In this document: in pieces, positions 38,199 to 48,368 of the stretch
Numbering within the stretch: position 1 is the first letter of the stretch
Layout of the letters: each line of letters opens with the position of its first letter
Assembly: GCF_001424225.1 (NCBI RefSeq)
Contig: NZ_LMOR01000002.1
Coordinates: forward strand, 372,001 to 436,000
Length of the DNA stretch: 64,000 nucleotides
Direction of reading: 5' to 3'
Source of the DNA: Microbacterium sp. Leaf151
GTDB taxonomy: Bacteria > Actinomycetota > Actinomycetes > Actinomycetales > Microbacteriaceae
Notes under the pieces: model-generated
Databases searched by the model: none
The model's input: the letters and a program-made list of their open reading frames with translations, nothing else
What the model was told of the DNA's origin: nothing
Translations under genes and position numbers: made by a program

Positions 38199-38987
38199 GT
38201 GGCCTACGCCCACGGACACCACGAGAGCGTGCTGCGTTCCCACGCCGCACGCACCGTCGCCGACTCGGCGGCGTACCTGGTGTCTTCGCTGTTCGCCGGC
38301 GCCCGCATCCTCGATGTGGGCGCCGGCCCCGGCACCATCACCGTCGACCTCGCCGACCGGGTCTTCCCGGGGCGGGTCGTGGGGGTGGATGCCGCGCCCG
38401 ACGTCGTCGAGGTCGCCCGCGCCACCGCGGGGGAGCGCACGAACGTCGAGTTCCGCACCGATGACGCGTACGACCTCGATGCCCCCGATGGGTCGTTCGA
38501 CATCGTGCACGCGCATCAGGTCCTTCAGCACCTGGCCCGACCCGTCGACGCCCTACGCGAGTTCCGCCGCGTGGCGGGCCCCGAGGGCCTGGTCGCGGTG
38601 CGTGACGTCGACTACGGCGGGGTGATCTGGCATCCACGGATCCCCGCCCTCGACGAGTGGCTCGAGATCTACCACGGGGTGCACCGCGGGGTGTCGGGCG
38701 AGCCCGACGCGGGCAGGCGGCTCAAGGCCTGGGCGCGCGAAGCCGGATTCGCCCGAGTCGAGGCCAGCGCCAGCGTGTGGGTCTTCGACACGGACGAGAA
38801 GCGCGCGTGGTGGGGCGGCATGTGGGCTGACCGCGTGCTCGCCTCGGCCTTCGCCGGGCACGCGAAGAGGCTCGGCCTCGCCGACGACGCCACGCTGCAG
38901 CGCATCTCCGATGCGTGGCGCGAGTGGGCGGCGCACCCCGACGGGTGGATCCTGCTGCCGCACGGCGAGGTGCTCGCCCGCGGGTGA
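38199..38987 (+). CDS. Class I SAM-dependent methyltransferase (262 aa)
   Basis: SAM-binding fold with motif I ILDVGAGPGTITVDLA near residues 36-51, motif II VVGVDAAPDVVEVA near 59, and the post-motif FDIVHAHQVLQHL near 94, like UbiE/COQ5-type enzymes. The C-terminal half is helical and Trp-rich. Substrate unknown. GTG 38199 follows leuA by 23 bp. A strong hairpin lies 10 bp after the stop. Confidence 0.9.
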   Translation: MAYAHGHHESVLRSHAARTVADSAAYLVSSLFAGARILDVGAGPGTITVDLADRVFPGRVVGVDAAPDVVEVARATAGERTNVEFRTDDAYDLDAPDGSFDIVHAHQVLQHLARPVDALREFRRVAGPEGLVAVRDVDYGGVIWHPRIPALDEWLEIYHGVHRGVSGEPDAGRRLKAWAREAGFARVEASASVWVFDTDEKRAWWGGMWADRVLASAFAGHAKRLGLADDATLQRISDAWREWAAHPDGWILLPHGEVLARG

Positions 38988-38996
38988 CAGGGCCTC

Positions 38997-39026
38997 TCCG
39001 GCCCCGGCCGACACGGCGGGGCCGGA
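38997..39026 (+). terminator. Terminator after the methyltransferase gene
   Basis: Perfect 10-bp stem TCCGGCCCCG (38997-39006) with CGGGGCCGGA (39017-39026) and a 10-nt loop. Confidence 0.8.
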
Positions 39027-39077
39027 GGGCAGAGCGAGGGCGCGTGCACGGCCGGCGGGCGGTGCGAGGATGAGAGG

Positions 39078-39860
39078 GTGATCCGCGTCGATGCCCTGTA
39101 CCGCTATCCCGTCAAAGGCTTCACGCCCGAACGCCGGGCGCAGCTCGTCATCCAGGACGACGGACGGGTGCAGGGCGACCGCGCCCTCGTCTTCCGCTTC
39201 GCCGACGCGCTCGAGCCCGAAGACGCGACTTTCCCGAAGAGTCGCGGCCTGGCGCTGATGACCTTCCCCACGTTGGCGCGCGTCGACCTCGCCTACGACG
39301 ACGAGGCTCGAACCCTGCGCCTGCGCGTCGACGACATCGACATCGAGGCCGACCTCAGCGAGAGCGGGCGCACGCGCCTTGCCGATGCCGTGACGGCGTA
39401 CCTGCGCACGACCAGCGACGCGAAGCTGCTCGATGCCGACGGCATCCTTCCCCTCGGGCTGCTCGGCGACGGCCGCACCGCGAGGTTCCAGGATCGCCCG
39501 CGCGGATACGTCTCGCTGCACGGCACCGCCTCGGTCGAGGCCCTGGACGCCACCGTGCCGGCACCCGTCGACGATCGGCGATTCCGTTCGAACATCGTCG
39601 TCGGCGGTTCCGCGGCCTGGGCCGAGCTCGACTGGCGCGGTCGCGTACGCATCGGCGAGGTGGAGTTCGAGGTGCAGAAGCCGATCGAGCGCTGCGCCGC
39701 GATCGCGGCCAACCCCGACACCGGAGTGCGCGACGCGCGACTGCTGCGCGTGCTCACAACCGAGTTCGCTCAGGACGAGCCGACCCTCGGCATCCTGCTC
39801 CTGCCCGTGGCCGGCGGCGGCACGATCCGCGAGGGCGACGAGGTCGTCGTCATCGCGTGA
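39078..39860 (+). CDS. MOSC-domain protein (260 aa)
   Basis: Molybdenum-cofactor sulfurase C-terminal type protein. The beta-barrel N-terminal MOSC_N part starts [15 protein letters not shown], and the MOSC core has [19 protein letters not shown] near 171 and the conserved cysteine in [17 protein letters not shown] near 205. Such proteins (YcbX/YiiM, mARC relatives) bind Moco or handle N-hydroxylated substrates. GTG start at 39078. It converges on the TRIC-like gene. Confidence 0.9.
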   Translation: MIRVDALYRYPVKGFTPERRAQLVIQDDGRVQGDRALVFRFADALEPEDATFPKSRGLALMTFPTLARVDLAYDDEARTLRLRVDDIDIEADLSESGRTRLADAVTAYLRTTSDAKLLDADGILPLGLLGDGRTARFQDRPRGYVSLHGTASVEALDATVPAPVDDRRFRSNIVVGGSAAWAELDWRGRVRIGEVEFEVQKPIERCAAIAANPDTGVRDARLLRVLTTEFAQDEPTLGILLLPVAGGGTIREGDEVVVIA

Positions 39861-39885
39861 GGCGCCAGGCGGGCTCGGGCGCGGT

Positions 39886-40593
39886 TCAGGCCGCGTCGTC
39901 GGTGCGGATGATCGGGATGCCGGTGGTCTCGACCGCGACCTTTCGGCGGTAGAGCTTGCGCTGCTCCGGGAGCGAGAGGTCGAAGAGCACCGCCAGCACG
40001 CGGATCACGGTCGTCACTACGACGCCGATCACCGCGGCGAGGGGCAGGGGCACGCCGAAGGCGGCCGTGACGGCGAGCACCGCACAGCCGCCACCCGCGG
40101 CGACGGCATAGAGCGAACCGACGTGCATGATCGCCACCGGCAGGCCCATCAGCACGTCGCGCAGCACGCTGCCGCCCGCGGCTGCCACGACGCCGACGAA
40201 GATCGCGGGCACGGCGGGCAGGCCCAGGGCGAGCGCCTTCGACGTGCCGAACGCACCGAACAGACCGATCACGACCGCGTCGAGCATGACGATCGCACGA
40301 TTGAGGCGCTGGAAGATCCCCGACAGCAGCATGCCGACGATCGACGCCAACGTCGCGGTGATGAGATACCAGTTGCTCTGAAGCGTCGCGGGCGTCAGCC
40401 CCAGCAGCAGGTCGCGGATCAGACCGCCGCCCATTCCCAGCAGGATGCCGATGATCGCGACGCCGAGCAGATCGAGGCGCCGCTGCCCCTGGAAGCCCGA
40501 CGCGAACAGCGCCCCCTGCACGCCACCCAGGGCGACGGCGGTGAGATCCGCCCACAGGGGGATGATGAAAGTCGGCGTGTCCACGGCATCCAT
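39886..40593 (-). CDS. TRIC-like/UPF0126 membrane protein (235 aa)
   Basis: Predicted trimeric intracellular cation channel family (YadS/UPF0126). Seven hydrophobic segments are visible and the two inverted repeat units carry [12 protein letters not shown] near residue 54 and [12 protein letters not shown] near 140, the glycine-rich/Arg-Asp motif of the family. Prokaryotic members conduct K+ or transport glycine. ATG 40593 begins the homology. It diverges from recO. Confidence 0.92.
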   Translation of the reverse strand: MDAVDTPTFIIPLWADLTAVALGGVQGALFASGFQGQRRLDLLGVAIIGILLGMGGGLIRDLLLGLTPATLQSNWYLITATLASIVGMLLSGIFQRLNRAIVMLDAVVIGLFGAFGTSKALALGLPAVPAIFVGVVAAAGGSVLRDVLMGLPVAIMHVGSLYAVAAGGGCAVLAVTAAFGVPLPLAAVIGVVVTTVIRVLAVLFDLSLPEQRKLYRRKVAVETTGIPIIRTDDAA

Positions 40594-40669
40594 TCTCCCG
40601 CCCGGTGCCGGCGTTCGCGGGCCGCGCGCCGCGCAGGCCGCACGCAGCGGTCGAGGACGATAATGGACT

Positions 40670-41398
40670 GTGCCCACCTACCGCGACGAGGTCGTGGTCC
40701 TGCGTACCCACAAGCTCGGGGAGGCGGACCGCATCCTCACCCTGCTCAGCCGCCGCAACGGCAAGATCCGCGCGGTCGCCAAAGGCGTGCGCCGCACCTC
40801 CTCGAAGTTCGGGTCGCGGCTCGAACCGTTCATGGTCGCCGACGTGCAGCTGTTCAAGGGACGCAACCTCGACATCGTGCAGCAGGCGGAATCGCTCGGC
40901 TCGTACGGCGCCGACATCGTGGCGAACTACGACGTCTACACCACCGCCAGCGCCATGGTGGAGACCGCCGACCGTCTCAACGAAGCCGAGGCGACCCCCC
41001 AGCAGTACCTGCTGCTGGTCGGCGGGCTCCGTTCCCTCGCCCGGGGCGAGCACCCCGAGCGCAGCGTTCTCGACTCGTACCTGCTTCGCGCGATGGCCCT
41101 CTCGGGCTGGGCGCCGGGGCTGACCGAGTGCGCCCGTTGCGGCACGGTCGGCGATCACGACTACTTCCTGCCGCAGCTCGGCGGCGTGATCTGCTCGACC
41201 TGCGCCCCGGCGGGGTCGCCGCGCGTCGCGCGCGACACGGTCGACATGCTCCGCGCGCTGATGGCGGGGGAGTGGGAGACCATCGACGCCGCCCCCGGTC
41301 GCACGACGGCGGCGGCCTCGGGCCTCGTAGCCGCCTACGCGCAGTTCCACCTGGAGCGCGGCATCCGTTCCCTCCCGCACCTGGAGTCGTATCGATGA
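40670..41398 (+). CDS. recO: DNA repair protein RecO (242 aa)
   Basis: Recombination mediator that loads RecA onto SSB-coated DNA. The N-terminal OB fold starts [20 protein letters not shown] and contains [20 protein letters not shown] near 36-55. A zinc ribbon lies at about 159-185 ([10 protein letters not shown], then CSTCAP). Normal length. GTG start with GATAAT (40659-40664) just 5 nt upstream. It overlaps uppS by 4 bp. Confidence 0.96.
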   Translation: MPTYRDEVVVLRTHKLGEADRILTLLSRRNGKIRAVAKGVRRTSSKFGSRLEPFMVADVQLFKGRNLDIVQQAESLGSYGADIVANYDVYTTASAMVETADRLNEAEATPQQYLLLVGGLRSLARGEHPERSVLDSYLLRAMALSGWAPGLTECARCGTVGDHDYFLPQLGGVICSTCAPAGSPRVARDTVDMLRALMAGEWETIDAAPGRTTAAASGLVAAYAQFHLERGIRSLPHLESYR

Positions 41399-42198
41399 CA
41401 CCGAAGCCGTTCACGCACCGCGACGCCGTGCCGTATCGCCCGCTGGACTGGACCGGGGAGTACCCGCCGTCCTACCCGCGGGGCGCAGTGCCCGAGCACG
41501 TCGCCATCGTCATGGACGGCAACGGCCGATGGGCGAACCGCCAGGGTCTCACCCGCGTCGAGGGGCACCGGGCGGGCGAGGCGGCGCTGCTCGACGTCGT
41601 CGCCGGCGCCATCCAGGCCGGCGTGCGACATCTGTCGGTCTACGCCTTCTCGACCGAGAACTGGTCGCGCTCGCCCGACGAGGTGCGCTTCCTCATGGGC
41701 TTCAACCGCGAGGTGCTGCACCGCCGCCGCGACCAGCTGAACGAGTGGGGCGTGCGCATCCGCTGGTCGGGCCGCAAGCCCCGCCTGTGGGGCTCCGTTA
41801 TCAAGGAACTGCAGCACGCCGAGCGGCTGACCGAAGGCAATTCCACCCTCACCCTCACGATGTGCGTCAACTACGGCGGACGGATCGAGATCGTGGATGC
41901 GATGCGCCGCATCGGCGACGACATCGCCGCGGGCCGTCTCAAGCCCTCGGCGGTGACCGAGAAGCTGATCCGCAAGAACCTGTACCAGCCCGACATGCCC
42001 GACGTGGACCTGTTCGTGCGCTCCAGCGGCGAGCAGCGCACCTCGAACTTCCTGCTGTGGGAGTCGGCGTACGCCGAGATGGTGTTCCTCGACACCCTGT
42101 GGCCCGATTTCCGTCGCACGCACCTCTGGGACGCGATCGGGCTGTATCTGTCGCGCGACCGCCGCTTCGGTGGTGCGGTCGACACCCCGACAGCGTGA
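41395..42198 (+). CDS. uppS: Isoprenyl (undecaprenyl-type) diphosphate synthase (267 aa)
   Basis: cis-Prenyltransferase that makes the polyprenyl diphosphate carrier for cell-wall synthesis. [19 protein letters not shown] (about 37-55) has the catalytic Asp, [15 protein letters not shown] near 83, and [18 protein letters not shown] near 204 binds diphosphate. It could be a decaprenyl or a short-chain synthase, as actinobacteria often hold two; product length is not readable. It is coupled to recO. Confidence 0.94.
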   Translation: MTPKPFTHRDAVPYRPLDWTGEYPPSYPRGAVPEHVAIVMDGNGRWANRQGLTRVEGHRAGEAALLDVVAGAIQAGVRHLSVYAFSTENWSRSPDEVRFLMGFNREVLHRRRDQLNEWGVRIRWSGRKPRLWGSVIKELQHAERLTEGNSTLTLTMCVNYGGRIEIVDAMRRIGDDIAAGRLKPSAVTEKLIRKNLYQPDMPDVDLFVRSSGEQRTSNFLLWESAYAEMVFLDTLWPDFRRTHLWDAIGLYLSRDRRFGGAVDTPTA

Positions 42199-42247
42199 CG
42201 GATGCCGCGAACGGAATAGATCCACCATCGAAGGGGTTGCACGCGAC

Positions 42248-42931
42248 ATGACGGATGCCATCAAGATCGACGTGTGGAGTGACATCGCCTGCCCCTGGTG
42301 CTACATCGGCAAGCGGAACCTCGAGAACGGCCTGGCCGCCACGGCCGCCGACGACGACGCCCCGGTCGTCGAGATCGAGTACCACTCGTACGAGCTCTCA
42401 CCCGACACCCCCGAGGACTTCGACGGGGGAGAGGTCGACTACCTCTCGCAGCACAAAGGCATCTCGCCCGAATCGGCGCGGGAGATGCTCGATCGGGTCA
42501 CCGGCGTCGCCGCCGACGCGGGGCTGACCTACCGCTTCGATCTCCTCAAGCACACCAACACCATCAAGGCGCATGAGCTGCTGCACTTCGCGAAAGAGAA
42601 CGGTCGTCAGCTCGAACTCGCCGAAATCCTCATGTCGGCGTACTTCCTCGAGGGCAAGCACGTCGGGCGCGACGACGACCTCGTGCAGCTCGCCGTCGCC
42701 GCGGGACTCGACGAAGAGGCCGCGCGCGATGCCCTCGCATCGCAGCGCTACCGTGCCGCGGTGCGCGCCGACCAGGCTCAGGCGCAGCAGTTCGGAATCA
42801 CGGGCGTTCCATTCTTCGTCATCGACGGCAAGTACGGTGTGAGCGGTGCGCAGCCGGTCGAGGCGTTCACGCAGATCGCGCGCCAGGTGTGGGGCGAGCG
42901 TCGCGAGGCATCCGCGACCGCCGACGCCTGA
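42248..42931 (+). CDS. DsbA-family (FrnE-like) oxidoreductase (227 aa)
   Basis: Thioredoxin-fold protein with active-site CPWC (ACPWCYIG near residues 14-21) and the DsbA insertion. The late cis-proline loop GITGVPFFVIDGKYGVSGAQ is at about 183-202. No signal peptide, so it is cytosolic, as for FrnE proteins linked to polyketide modification or stress. Substrate unknown. It stands 49 bp after uppS. Confidence 0.93.
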   Translation: MTDAIKIDVWSDIACPWCYIGKRNLENGLAATAADDDAPVVEIEYHSYELSPDTPEDFDGGEVDYLSQHKGISPESAREMLDRVTGVAADAGLTYRFDLLKHTNTIKAHELLHFAKENGRQLELAEILMSAYFLEGKHVGRDDDLVQLAVAAGLDEEAARDALASQRYRAAVRADQAQAQQFGITGVPFFVIDGKYGVSGAQPVEAFTQIARQVWGERREASATADA

Positions 42932-43011
42932 TCCCTCCTCCACAGCGGTGTCCGCGGCCGGTCCGACCGGCGTGGGCACCGCTGTCGCACGACGTCTGGG
43001 AGAATGAAACG

Positions 43012-44178
43012 ATGACCACGGCAACGGCCCCGGCGCGGACGCTCCGCATCGGAAACATCGAGCTCGACGCTCCGGTCGTCCTCGCGCCCATGGCCGGCAT
43101 CACGAACACCGCGTTCCGCCGCCTCTGTCGCGAGTACGGAGCCGGCCTCTACGTGAGCGAGATGATCACGACCCGTGCACTCGTGGAACGCAACGACACC
43201 ACGATGCGGCTCATCCGTCACCACGAGTCCGAGACCCCGCGCTCCATCCAGCTCTACGGCGTAGACCCGGCCACCGTCGAAGCGGCCGTGCGCCTGATCG
43301 TCGATGAAGACCACGCCGACCACATCGACCTCAACTTCGGGTGCCCCGTGCCGAAGGTCACCCGCCGCGGCGGCGGTGCCGCGCTGCCGTGGAAGACCTC
43401 CCTGTTCCGCGAGATCGTCGAGCGAGCCGTGCGTGCCGCCGGCAGCACTCCGCTGACGATCAAGATGCGAAAAGGCATCGACGCCGATCACCTCACCTAC
43501 CTCGAGGCCGGTCGCATCGCCGAGGGTGCCGGGGTGGCATCCATCGCCCTGCACGCCCGCACGGCGAGCGAGTTCTACTCGGGCCACGCCGACTGGTCCG
43601 CCATCACGAAGCTCAAAGAGACCGTGACGAGCGTCCCGGTACTCGGCAACGGCGACATCTGGTCGGCCGACGATGCCGTGCGCATGATGACCGAGACCGG
43701 CTGCGACGGCGTCGTGGTCGGTCGCGGCTGCCTCGGCCGCCCGTGGCTCTTCGGCGATCTGGCCCGCGCGCTCGGCGGCCCCGATGCCGCTCACGGCGCG
43801 CCGGTCGACGCCACCCTCGGGTTCGTCGCCCGGGCCTTCCGCCGACACGCGGAGTTGCTGGTCGAGTTCTTCGACGACGAGGGTCGCGGATGCCGTGACA
43901 TCCGCAAGCACGTCGCCTGGTACTTCAAGGGGTATCCCGTCGGCGGCGAGCTGCGGGCGAGCCTCGCGACGGCATCGACCCTCGACGAGTTCGACGACCT
44001 GCTCTCCACGATGGAACTCGACGCCCCGTACCCCGGGGCCGCGGCCGAGGGCCAGCGCGGACGTGCCGGCACCCCCAAGCGTCCGGCGCTCCCCGACGGC
44101 TGGCTCGCCTCGCGCGAGATCGGCGACGACGCCGGGCGTGCCCTGGCCGACGCGGAGCTGGACCACAGCGGTGGCTGA
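43012..44178 (+). CDS. dusB: tRNA-dihydrouridine synthase, DusB type (388 aa)
   Basis: FMN enzyme that reduces uridine in tRNA D-loops. The barrel opens with VLAPMAGITNTAFRRLCREY (about 24-43), the catalytic cysteine is in NFGCPVPKVTRRGGGAAL near 106, and the phosphate site GNGDIWSADDA and GRGCLGRPWLF follow. ATG 43012 is preferred; a helical RNA-binding domain completes it. dgt begins inside its last codons. Confidence 0.95.
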   Translation: MTTATAPARTLRIGNIELDAPVVLAPMAGITNTAFRRLCREYGAGLYVSEMITTRALVERNDTTMRLIRHHESETPRSIQLYGVDPATVEAAVRLIVDEDHADHIDLNFGCPVPKVTRRGGGAALPWKTSLFREIVERAVRAAGSTPLTIKMRKGIDADHLTYLEAGRIAEGAGVASIALHARTASEFYSGHADWSAITKLKETVTSVPVLGNGDIWSADDAVRMMTETGCDGVVVGRGCLGRPWLFGDLARALGGPDAAHGAPVDATLGFVARAFRRHAELLVEFFDDEGRGCRDIRKHVAWYFKGYPVGGELRASLATASTLDEFDDLLSTMELDAPYPGAAAEGQRGRAGTPKRPALPDGWLASREIGDDAGRALADAELDHSGG

Positions 44179-45499
44179 GGTCGCGGTGACCGCCGCCCGA
44201 CCCCTCGGGTACGACGACGCGGACGCTGCCCGTTTCCACGTCGAGAAGCACCGCTCGCAGCGCGACGACTTCGCCCGCGACCGCGCTCGCGTGCTCCACT
44301 CCGCGGCGCTGCGCCGCCTCGCCGCCAAGACCCAGGTGCTGAGCCCCGCGAGCCCCGCCGACTTCGCCCGCAATCGGCTCACGCACTCGCTCGAGGTGGC
44401 CCAGGTCGGCCGAGAGCTCGCGACCGCCCTGCAGCTGTCGCCCGACGTCGTCGACACGGCGTGCTTGAGCCACGACCTCGGCCACCCGCCGTTCGGGCAC
44501 AACGGCGAACGCGCGCTCAACGAGTGGGCGGAGGACATCGGGGGGTTCGAGGGCAACGCGCAGACGCTGCGCATCCTCACCCGGCTCGAACCCAAGGTCT
44601 TCGGCGCCGACGGTCGGCCGTTCGGCCTGAACCTCACCCGGTCGAGCCTCGACGCCACCTGCAAGTACCCGTGGACGGCCGACGAGCCCGTTCCCGATCC
44701 AGGCGGGCGCCTCAAGTTCGGCGTCTATCCCGACGACGAGCCGGTGTTCCACTGGATGCGGGGCGGCGCGCCCGCCCGCCAGCGGTGCATCGAAGCCGAG
44801 GCCATGGACCTCTCCGACGACATCGCCTATTCGGTGCACGACTTCGAAGACGCGGTCGTCAACCGCTACGTCGACCCCGCGCGTCTGGCATCCCGGGTCG
44901 GCCGCGAGGGGCTTCTCGACGCCATTCAGCGCTGGGTGGGGTACGACTTCGTGCGCGACGACCTCGATGCCGGGCTCGAACGGCTCATGGCCATGCCCGA
45001 ATGGATCCCGTCGTTCGACGGCACCCGTCCCGCCCTCGCGCGCTTGAAGAACCTCACCTCCGACCTCATCGGCCGCTTCGCGCGCGCCGCCACCGCCGCC
45101 ACACGCGAGGCGTATCCCGCCGACGAGCTCACGCGTTACCGGGCGCACGTCGTCGTCCCCGCCGCCGTCGAGGTCGAGATGGCGGTGCTGAAGGGCATCA
45201 TCGGCGCCACCGTGGTCTCGATCGACGGCCGCAAGGTGCTCTACCGCGAGCAGCGCAACGTGCTGAAGCGACTGGCATCCGCGATGTGGGAGAACCCCGG
45301 TGCGCTCGACGCGCTGCACGCACCCGACTTCGCCGCGGCCGCCGACGACACCGCCCGTCGCCGCGTGGTGGTCGACCAGGTGGCGAGTCTGACGGACCAA
45401 CTGGCGATCGCGTGGCACGGCCGGCTCGTCGGCGAGGTCGATGCCGCCGAACTCGGCGTGTGGGCACCCGGCGCCCGCGCCGCGCGAGCGGATGTCTGA
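44171..45499 (+). CDS. dgt: Deoxyguanosinetriphosphate triphosphohydrolase family protein (442 aa)
   Basis: HD-domain dNTPase that releases tripolyphosphate from dNTPs. The HD residues are visible in FARNRLTHSLEVAQVGREL (about 59-77) and TACLSHDLGHPPFGHNGERA near 97-116, and the third metal Asp lies in AMDLSDDIAYSVHDFED. GTG 44171 overlaps the dusB stop by 8 bp; GTG 44186 is an alternative. It precedes dnaG with a 1-bp stop/start overlap, the conserved actinobacterial order. Confidence 0.95.
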   Translation: MAEVAVTAARPLGYDDADAARFHVEKHRSQRDDFARDRARVLHSAALRRLAAKTQVLSPASPADFARNRLTHSLEVAQVGRELATALQLSPDVVDTACLSHDLGHPPFGHNGERALNEWAEDIGGFEGNAQTLRILTRLEPKVFGADGRPFGLNLTRSSLDATCKYPWTADEPVPDPGGRLKFGVYPDDEPVFHWMRGGAPARQRCIEAEAMDLSDDIAYSVHDFEDAVVNRYVDPARLASRVGREGLLDAIQRWVGYDFVRDDLDAGLERLMAMPEWIPSFDGTRPALARLKNLTSDLIGRFARAATAATREAYPADELTRYRAHVVVPAAVEVEMAVLKGIIGATVVSIDGRKVLYREQRNVLKRLASAMWENPGALDALHAPDFAAAADDTARRRVVVDQVASLTDQLAIAWHGRLVGEVDAAELGVWAPGARAARADV

Positions 45500-47340
45500 T
45501 GGCCCGCATCCGCCAGGCCGACGTCGACGAGGTGAAGGCGCGGGTCAACATCGCCGACGTGATCGGTGAACGCGTAGCGCTGAAGCCTGCCGGCGTCGGG
45601 TCGATGAAGGGCCTGTGCCCCTTCCACGACGAGCGGTCGCCGAGCTTCAACGTGCGTCCGCAAGTCGGGTACTACCACTGCTTCGGCTGCGGCGAGTCGG
45701 GCGACGTCTACTCGTTCCTTCGTGCGTTGGACCACGTGTCGTTCACAGAGGCGGTCGAGCGCATGGCCGCGCGCGTCGGCTTCACCCTCCACTACGAAGA
45801 CGGGGGAGCGGCCCCCGAGACCACCGGACGCTCGCGGTTGTACGCCGCGAATGCGGCCGCGGCCGAATACTTCCGCTCCCAGCTGATGACCCCCGAGGCC
45901 GAGATCGGACGGCGCTTCCTCGGCGACCGCGGCTTCGACGCGGGAGCGGCGGCCCACTTCGGCGTCGGCTACGCCCCGAAGGGGTGGTCGAATCTCTTCG
46001 ACCACCTGACGGCGCAGAAGTTCTCCCGCGACGAGCTCGAGAAGGCGGGGCTGGTGTCGACCAACCAACGCGGAGGAGTCTACGACCGCTTCCGCGGGCG
46101 GCTGATTTGGCCCATCCGCGATGTGACGGGCCAGGTGATCGGCTTCGGTGCCCGCAAGCTGTTCGACGACGACCAGGGCCCGAAGTACCTCAACACCCCC
46201 GAGACGCTGATCTACAAGAAGTCGCAGGTGCTGTACGGCCTCGATCTGGCCAAGCGCGACATCTCACGATCGCACCGGGTGGTCGTCGTCGAGGGGTACA
46301 CCGACGTCATGGCCTGCCACCTCGCGGGGGTCACCACGGCGATCGCCTCGTGCGGTACGGCCTTCGGCACCGATCACATCACGGTGCTCCGTCGCGTCAT
46401 GGGCGACGACAGCTCGTCGGGCGAGGTCGTCTTCACCTTCGATCCCGATGCCGCGGGGCAGAAGGCGGCGTTGCGCGCTTTCGCCGACGAGAAGCGGTTC
46501 GCGGCGCAGACGTACGTGGCGGTCGCCCCCGAGGGGCTCGACCCCTGCGATCTGCGCCTGCAGCGCGGCGACGGCGCCGTGCGCGCTCTCCTGGACAACA
46601 AGAACCCGATGTTCGAGTTCGTGATCGATCAGCGCCTGAAAGACTTCGACCTCGCCAGCGTCGAGGGGCGCGCGGGCGCGCTCCGCGCGGCGGCCCCCAT
46701 CGTCGCCGACATCCGCGACCCCTCCCTGCGCCCGGGATACGTCCGGGTGCTGGCCCGTCGTCTCGGCCTCGACATGCCCGAGGTGCAGGCCGCCGTCGAG
46801 CGGGCCGCGCGCGGGGCAGACCGCGCCGAGCAGCGCGAGAACGCCCGCGTCGCCGAGCCCGCGCCCGTCGCGGTATCGGTCACGATGGCATCGCTGCCGA
46901 ACACGCGCGACGTCGCCCTCGAGCGGGGGGCGATGATGGCGTTCCTGCAATACGGGCACCGGATCGAGCCCGACGTATTCCTCCGCGCGCTGCAGCTGCC
47001 GTTCGGCCACCCCGCTCTCGAAGCCGTGCGCAGCTCGCTGGCATCCACTGACCTCTCGCAGCCCGGCTGGGCGGTCGCGGCCGTCGAGGCGGTGCGCGAG
47101 CCGTTCCGCTCCCTCGCCGCCGAGCTGCTGACCGCGGAGTTCCCCGCGCGCACCGAAGAGGGCGCGGTGGCCTCGGCGAACGATCTCGCCCGCGGGCTGC
47201 TGGTGCGCCAGCTGCAGCGCGAGAAGGACGACTTGCTCCGGGGCATCCAGCGCGTGCCGGCCGACTCCGAAGAGGGGCGCCGTCTGCGCCTCCGCCTTCG
47301 CGAATTGGATGCCGACAGGCAGCGCCTGATCGTCTCGTAG
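45499..47340 (+). CDS. dnaG: DNA primase (613 aa)
   Basis: Makes RNA primers for the replication fork. The CHC2 zinc finger is CPFHDERSPSFNVRPQ plus YYHCFGCGESGDVYSFL (about residues 39-75); the core primase domain follows, with FGARKLFDDDQGPKYLNTPE near 217 and the Toprim motif VVVEGYTDVMACHLAGV near 259. The C-terminal helical region contacts DnaB. Length is typical. Its start shares a base with the dgt stop. Confidence 0.97.
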   Translation: MARIRQADVDEVKARVNIADVIGERVALKPAGVGSMKGLCPFHDERSPSFNVRPQVGYYHCFGCGESGDVYSFLRALDHVSFTEAVERMAARVGFTLHYEDGGAAPETTGRSRLYAANAAAAEYFRSQLMTPEAEIGRRFLGDRGFDAGAAAHFGVGYAPKGWSNLFDHLTAQKFSRDELEKAGLVSTNQRGGVYDRFRGRLIWPIRDVTGQVIGFGARKLFDDDQGPKYLNTPETLIYKKSQVLYGLDLAKRDISRSHRVVVVEGYTDVMACHLAGVTTAIASCGTAFGTDHITVLRRVMGDDSSSGEVVFTFDPDAAGQKAALRAFADEKRFAAQTYVAVAPEGLDPCDLRLQRGDGAVRALLDNKNPMFEFVIDQRLKDFDLASVEGRAGALRAAAPIVADIRDPSLRPGYVRVLARRLGLDMPEVQAAVERAARGADRAEQRENARVAEPAPVAVSVTMASLPNTRDVALERGAMMAFLQYGHRIEPDVFLRALQLPFGHPALEAVRSSLASTDLSQPGWAVAAVEAVREPFRSLAAELLTAEFPARTEEGAVASANDLARGLLVRQLQREKDDLLRGIQRVPADSEEGRRLRLRLRELDADRQRLIVS

Positions 47341-47376
47341 CGGGCGCCCGCGGCGGCGGCGGTGGAGGTGGTTCGC

Positions 47377-47439
47377 GCCGAGACCGCAGGGCGTTGTGGA
47401 GACCGCGGGTCATCCGCATCCACCGGACACGGTCTCGGC
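47377..47439. repeat. Inverted repeat after dnaG
   Basis: GCCGAGACCG (47377-47386) and CGGTCTCGGC (47430-47439) are exact complements 43 nt apart. It may end dnaG transcription; the long loop makes it a weak terminator candidate. Confidence 0.45.
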
Positions 47440-47532
47440 ATCCGCCTAGGGTCTCGGTAGGCGCACGCCATCTCGGCACGCGCTCTGGGCGCGCCGTTGG
47501 CATCCCTCACCCTCGTGGGCGAGGATTGGCAG

Positions 47533-48306
47533 ATGCCCCGGATCCTCGACACCGACGTCGTCCTCCGCACCGACGACCTCTCACTCGCTCGCAGTGGCGT
47601 GCGCGTGATCGACGGCATCACCTTCACGCTGCTGCCGGGACGGACACTGGTCGTCCGCGGAGCCACGGGGGCGGGCAAGTCGTCGCTCGTCTCGCTCCTC
47701 GCCGGCCATCCCGACGACGGGCTGAGCGTCGTCGGCGGTGATGCGCGCGTGCACGGGATCTCGGCCCGGCACCCGGGCAGGGCGCGCCGCGAGTGGGTCT
47801 TCCACACCGGGTACCTTCCGCAGGGCGCGGGAGCGGCGCTGCCATCGCGCCTCACCGTGCACGACGTCATCTCCGAGCCGATCACGAGCCGCGACCGGCG
47901 CGTCAACACCCGAGCGCTCGCGGTGCGCGTGGCGACGCTGCTCGACGAGATGGAGCTGCCCCTCGGCACCGCCCCGAAGTACCCGTACGAGCTCAGCGCC
48001 GGCATGCGCCAACGCGTCGCCCTCGCGCGCGCGCTCGTGCTCGAGCCGCGCCTGTTCGTCGCCGACGACCTGTACGCCAACCTCGACCTCGAGGTGCGCG
48101 CCGCCGCCCGCACAGCGATCACCCGCCGCCGCGACGAACGCGACATGGCCTCCCTCATCGTGACGAACGACGCCGACGCGCCACGGGAATTGGATGCCGA
48201 CGTGCTCGTGCTCCACGCCGGTCACGCCGTGGGCCTCGGCCATGGTGGGGACGCCGTGCAGTGGACTCCCGACGGCACGCCCGAGAGACGTCTTTCATCC
48301 CCCTGA
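47533..48306 (+). CDS. ABC transporter ATP-binding protein without adjacent permease (257 aa)
   Basis: Nucleotide-binding domain with Walker A GATGAGKSS near residue 40, Q-loop near GYLPQGAG, signature LSAGMRQRVALARAL (non-canonical SAGM for SGGQ) near 156, Walker B LFVADDLYANLD and switch region IVTND. I chose ATG 47533 over the upstream GTG 47497 because the fold begins there and GAGG lies about 10 nt upstream. No permease or substrate-binding gene is near, so its membrane partner is unknown. Confidence 0.88.
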   Translation: MPRILDTDVVLRTDDLSLARSGVRVIDGITFTLLPGRTLVVRGATGAGKSSLVSLLAGHPDDGLSVVGGDARVHGISARHPGRARREWVFHTGYLPQGAGAALPSRLTVHDVISEPITSRDRRVNTRALAVRVATLLDEMELPLGTAPKYPYELSAGMRQRVALARALVLEPRLFVADDLYANLDLEVRAAARTAITRRRDERDMASLIVTNDADAPRELDADVLVLHAGHAVGLGHGGDAVQWTPDGTPERRLSSP

Positions 48307-48331
48307 TTTTCTCGCCGCCCCCGCGTGCTGT

Positions 48332-48337
48332 TAGTAT
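48332..48337 (+). promoter_or_regulatory. tRNA-Asn promoter -10 box
   Basis: TAGTAT lies 31 nt upstream of the mature tRNA 5' end, with TTTTCT at about 48307-48312 as a possible -35 element. Confidence 0.55.
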
Positions 48338-48368
48338 CGTGGGGTTGCCCACCGCAAGGCGGGCATGA

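Noticed and set aside
46629..48158. Minus-strand frame opposite dnaG and the ABC ATPase
   Set aside because: Low-complexity Arg/Ser/Ala translation; both plus-strand proteins are full-length with motifs.
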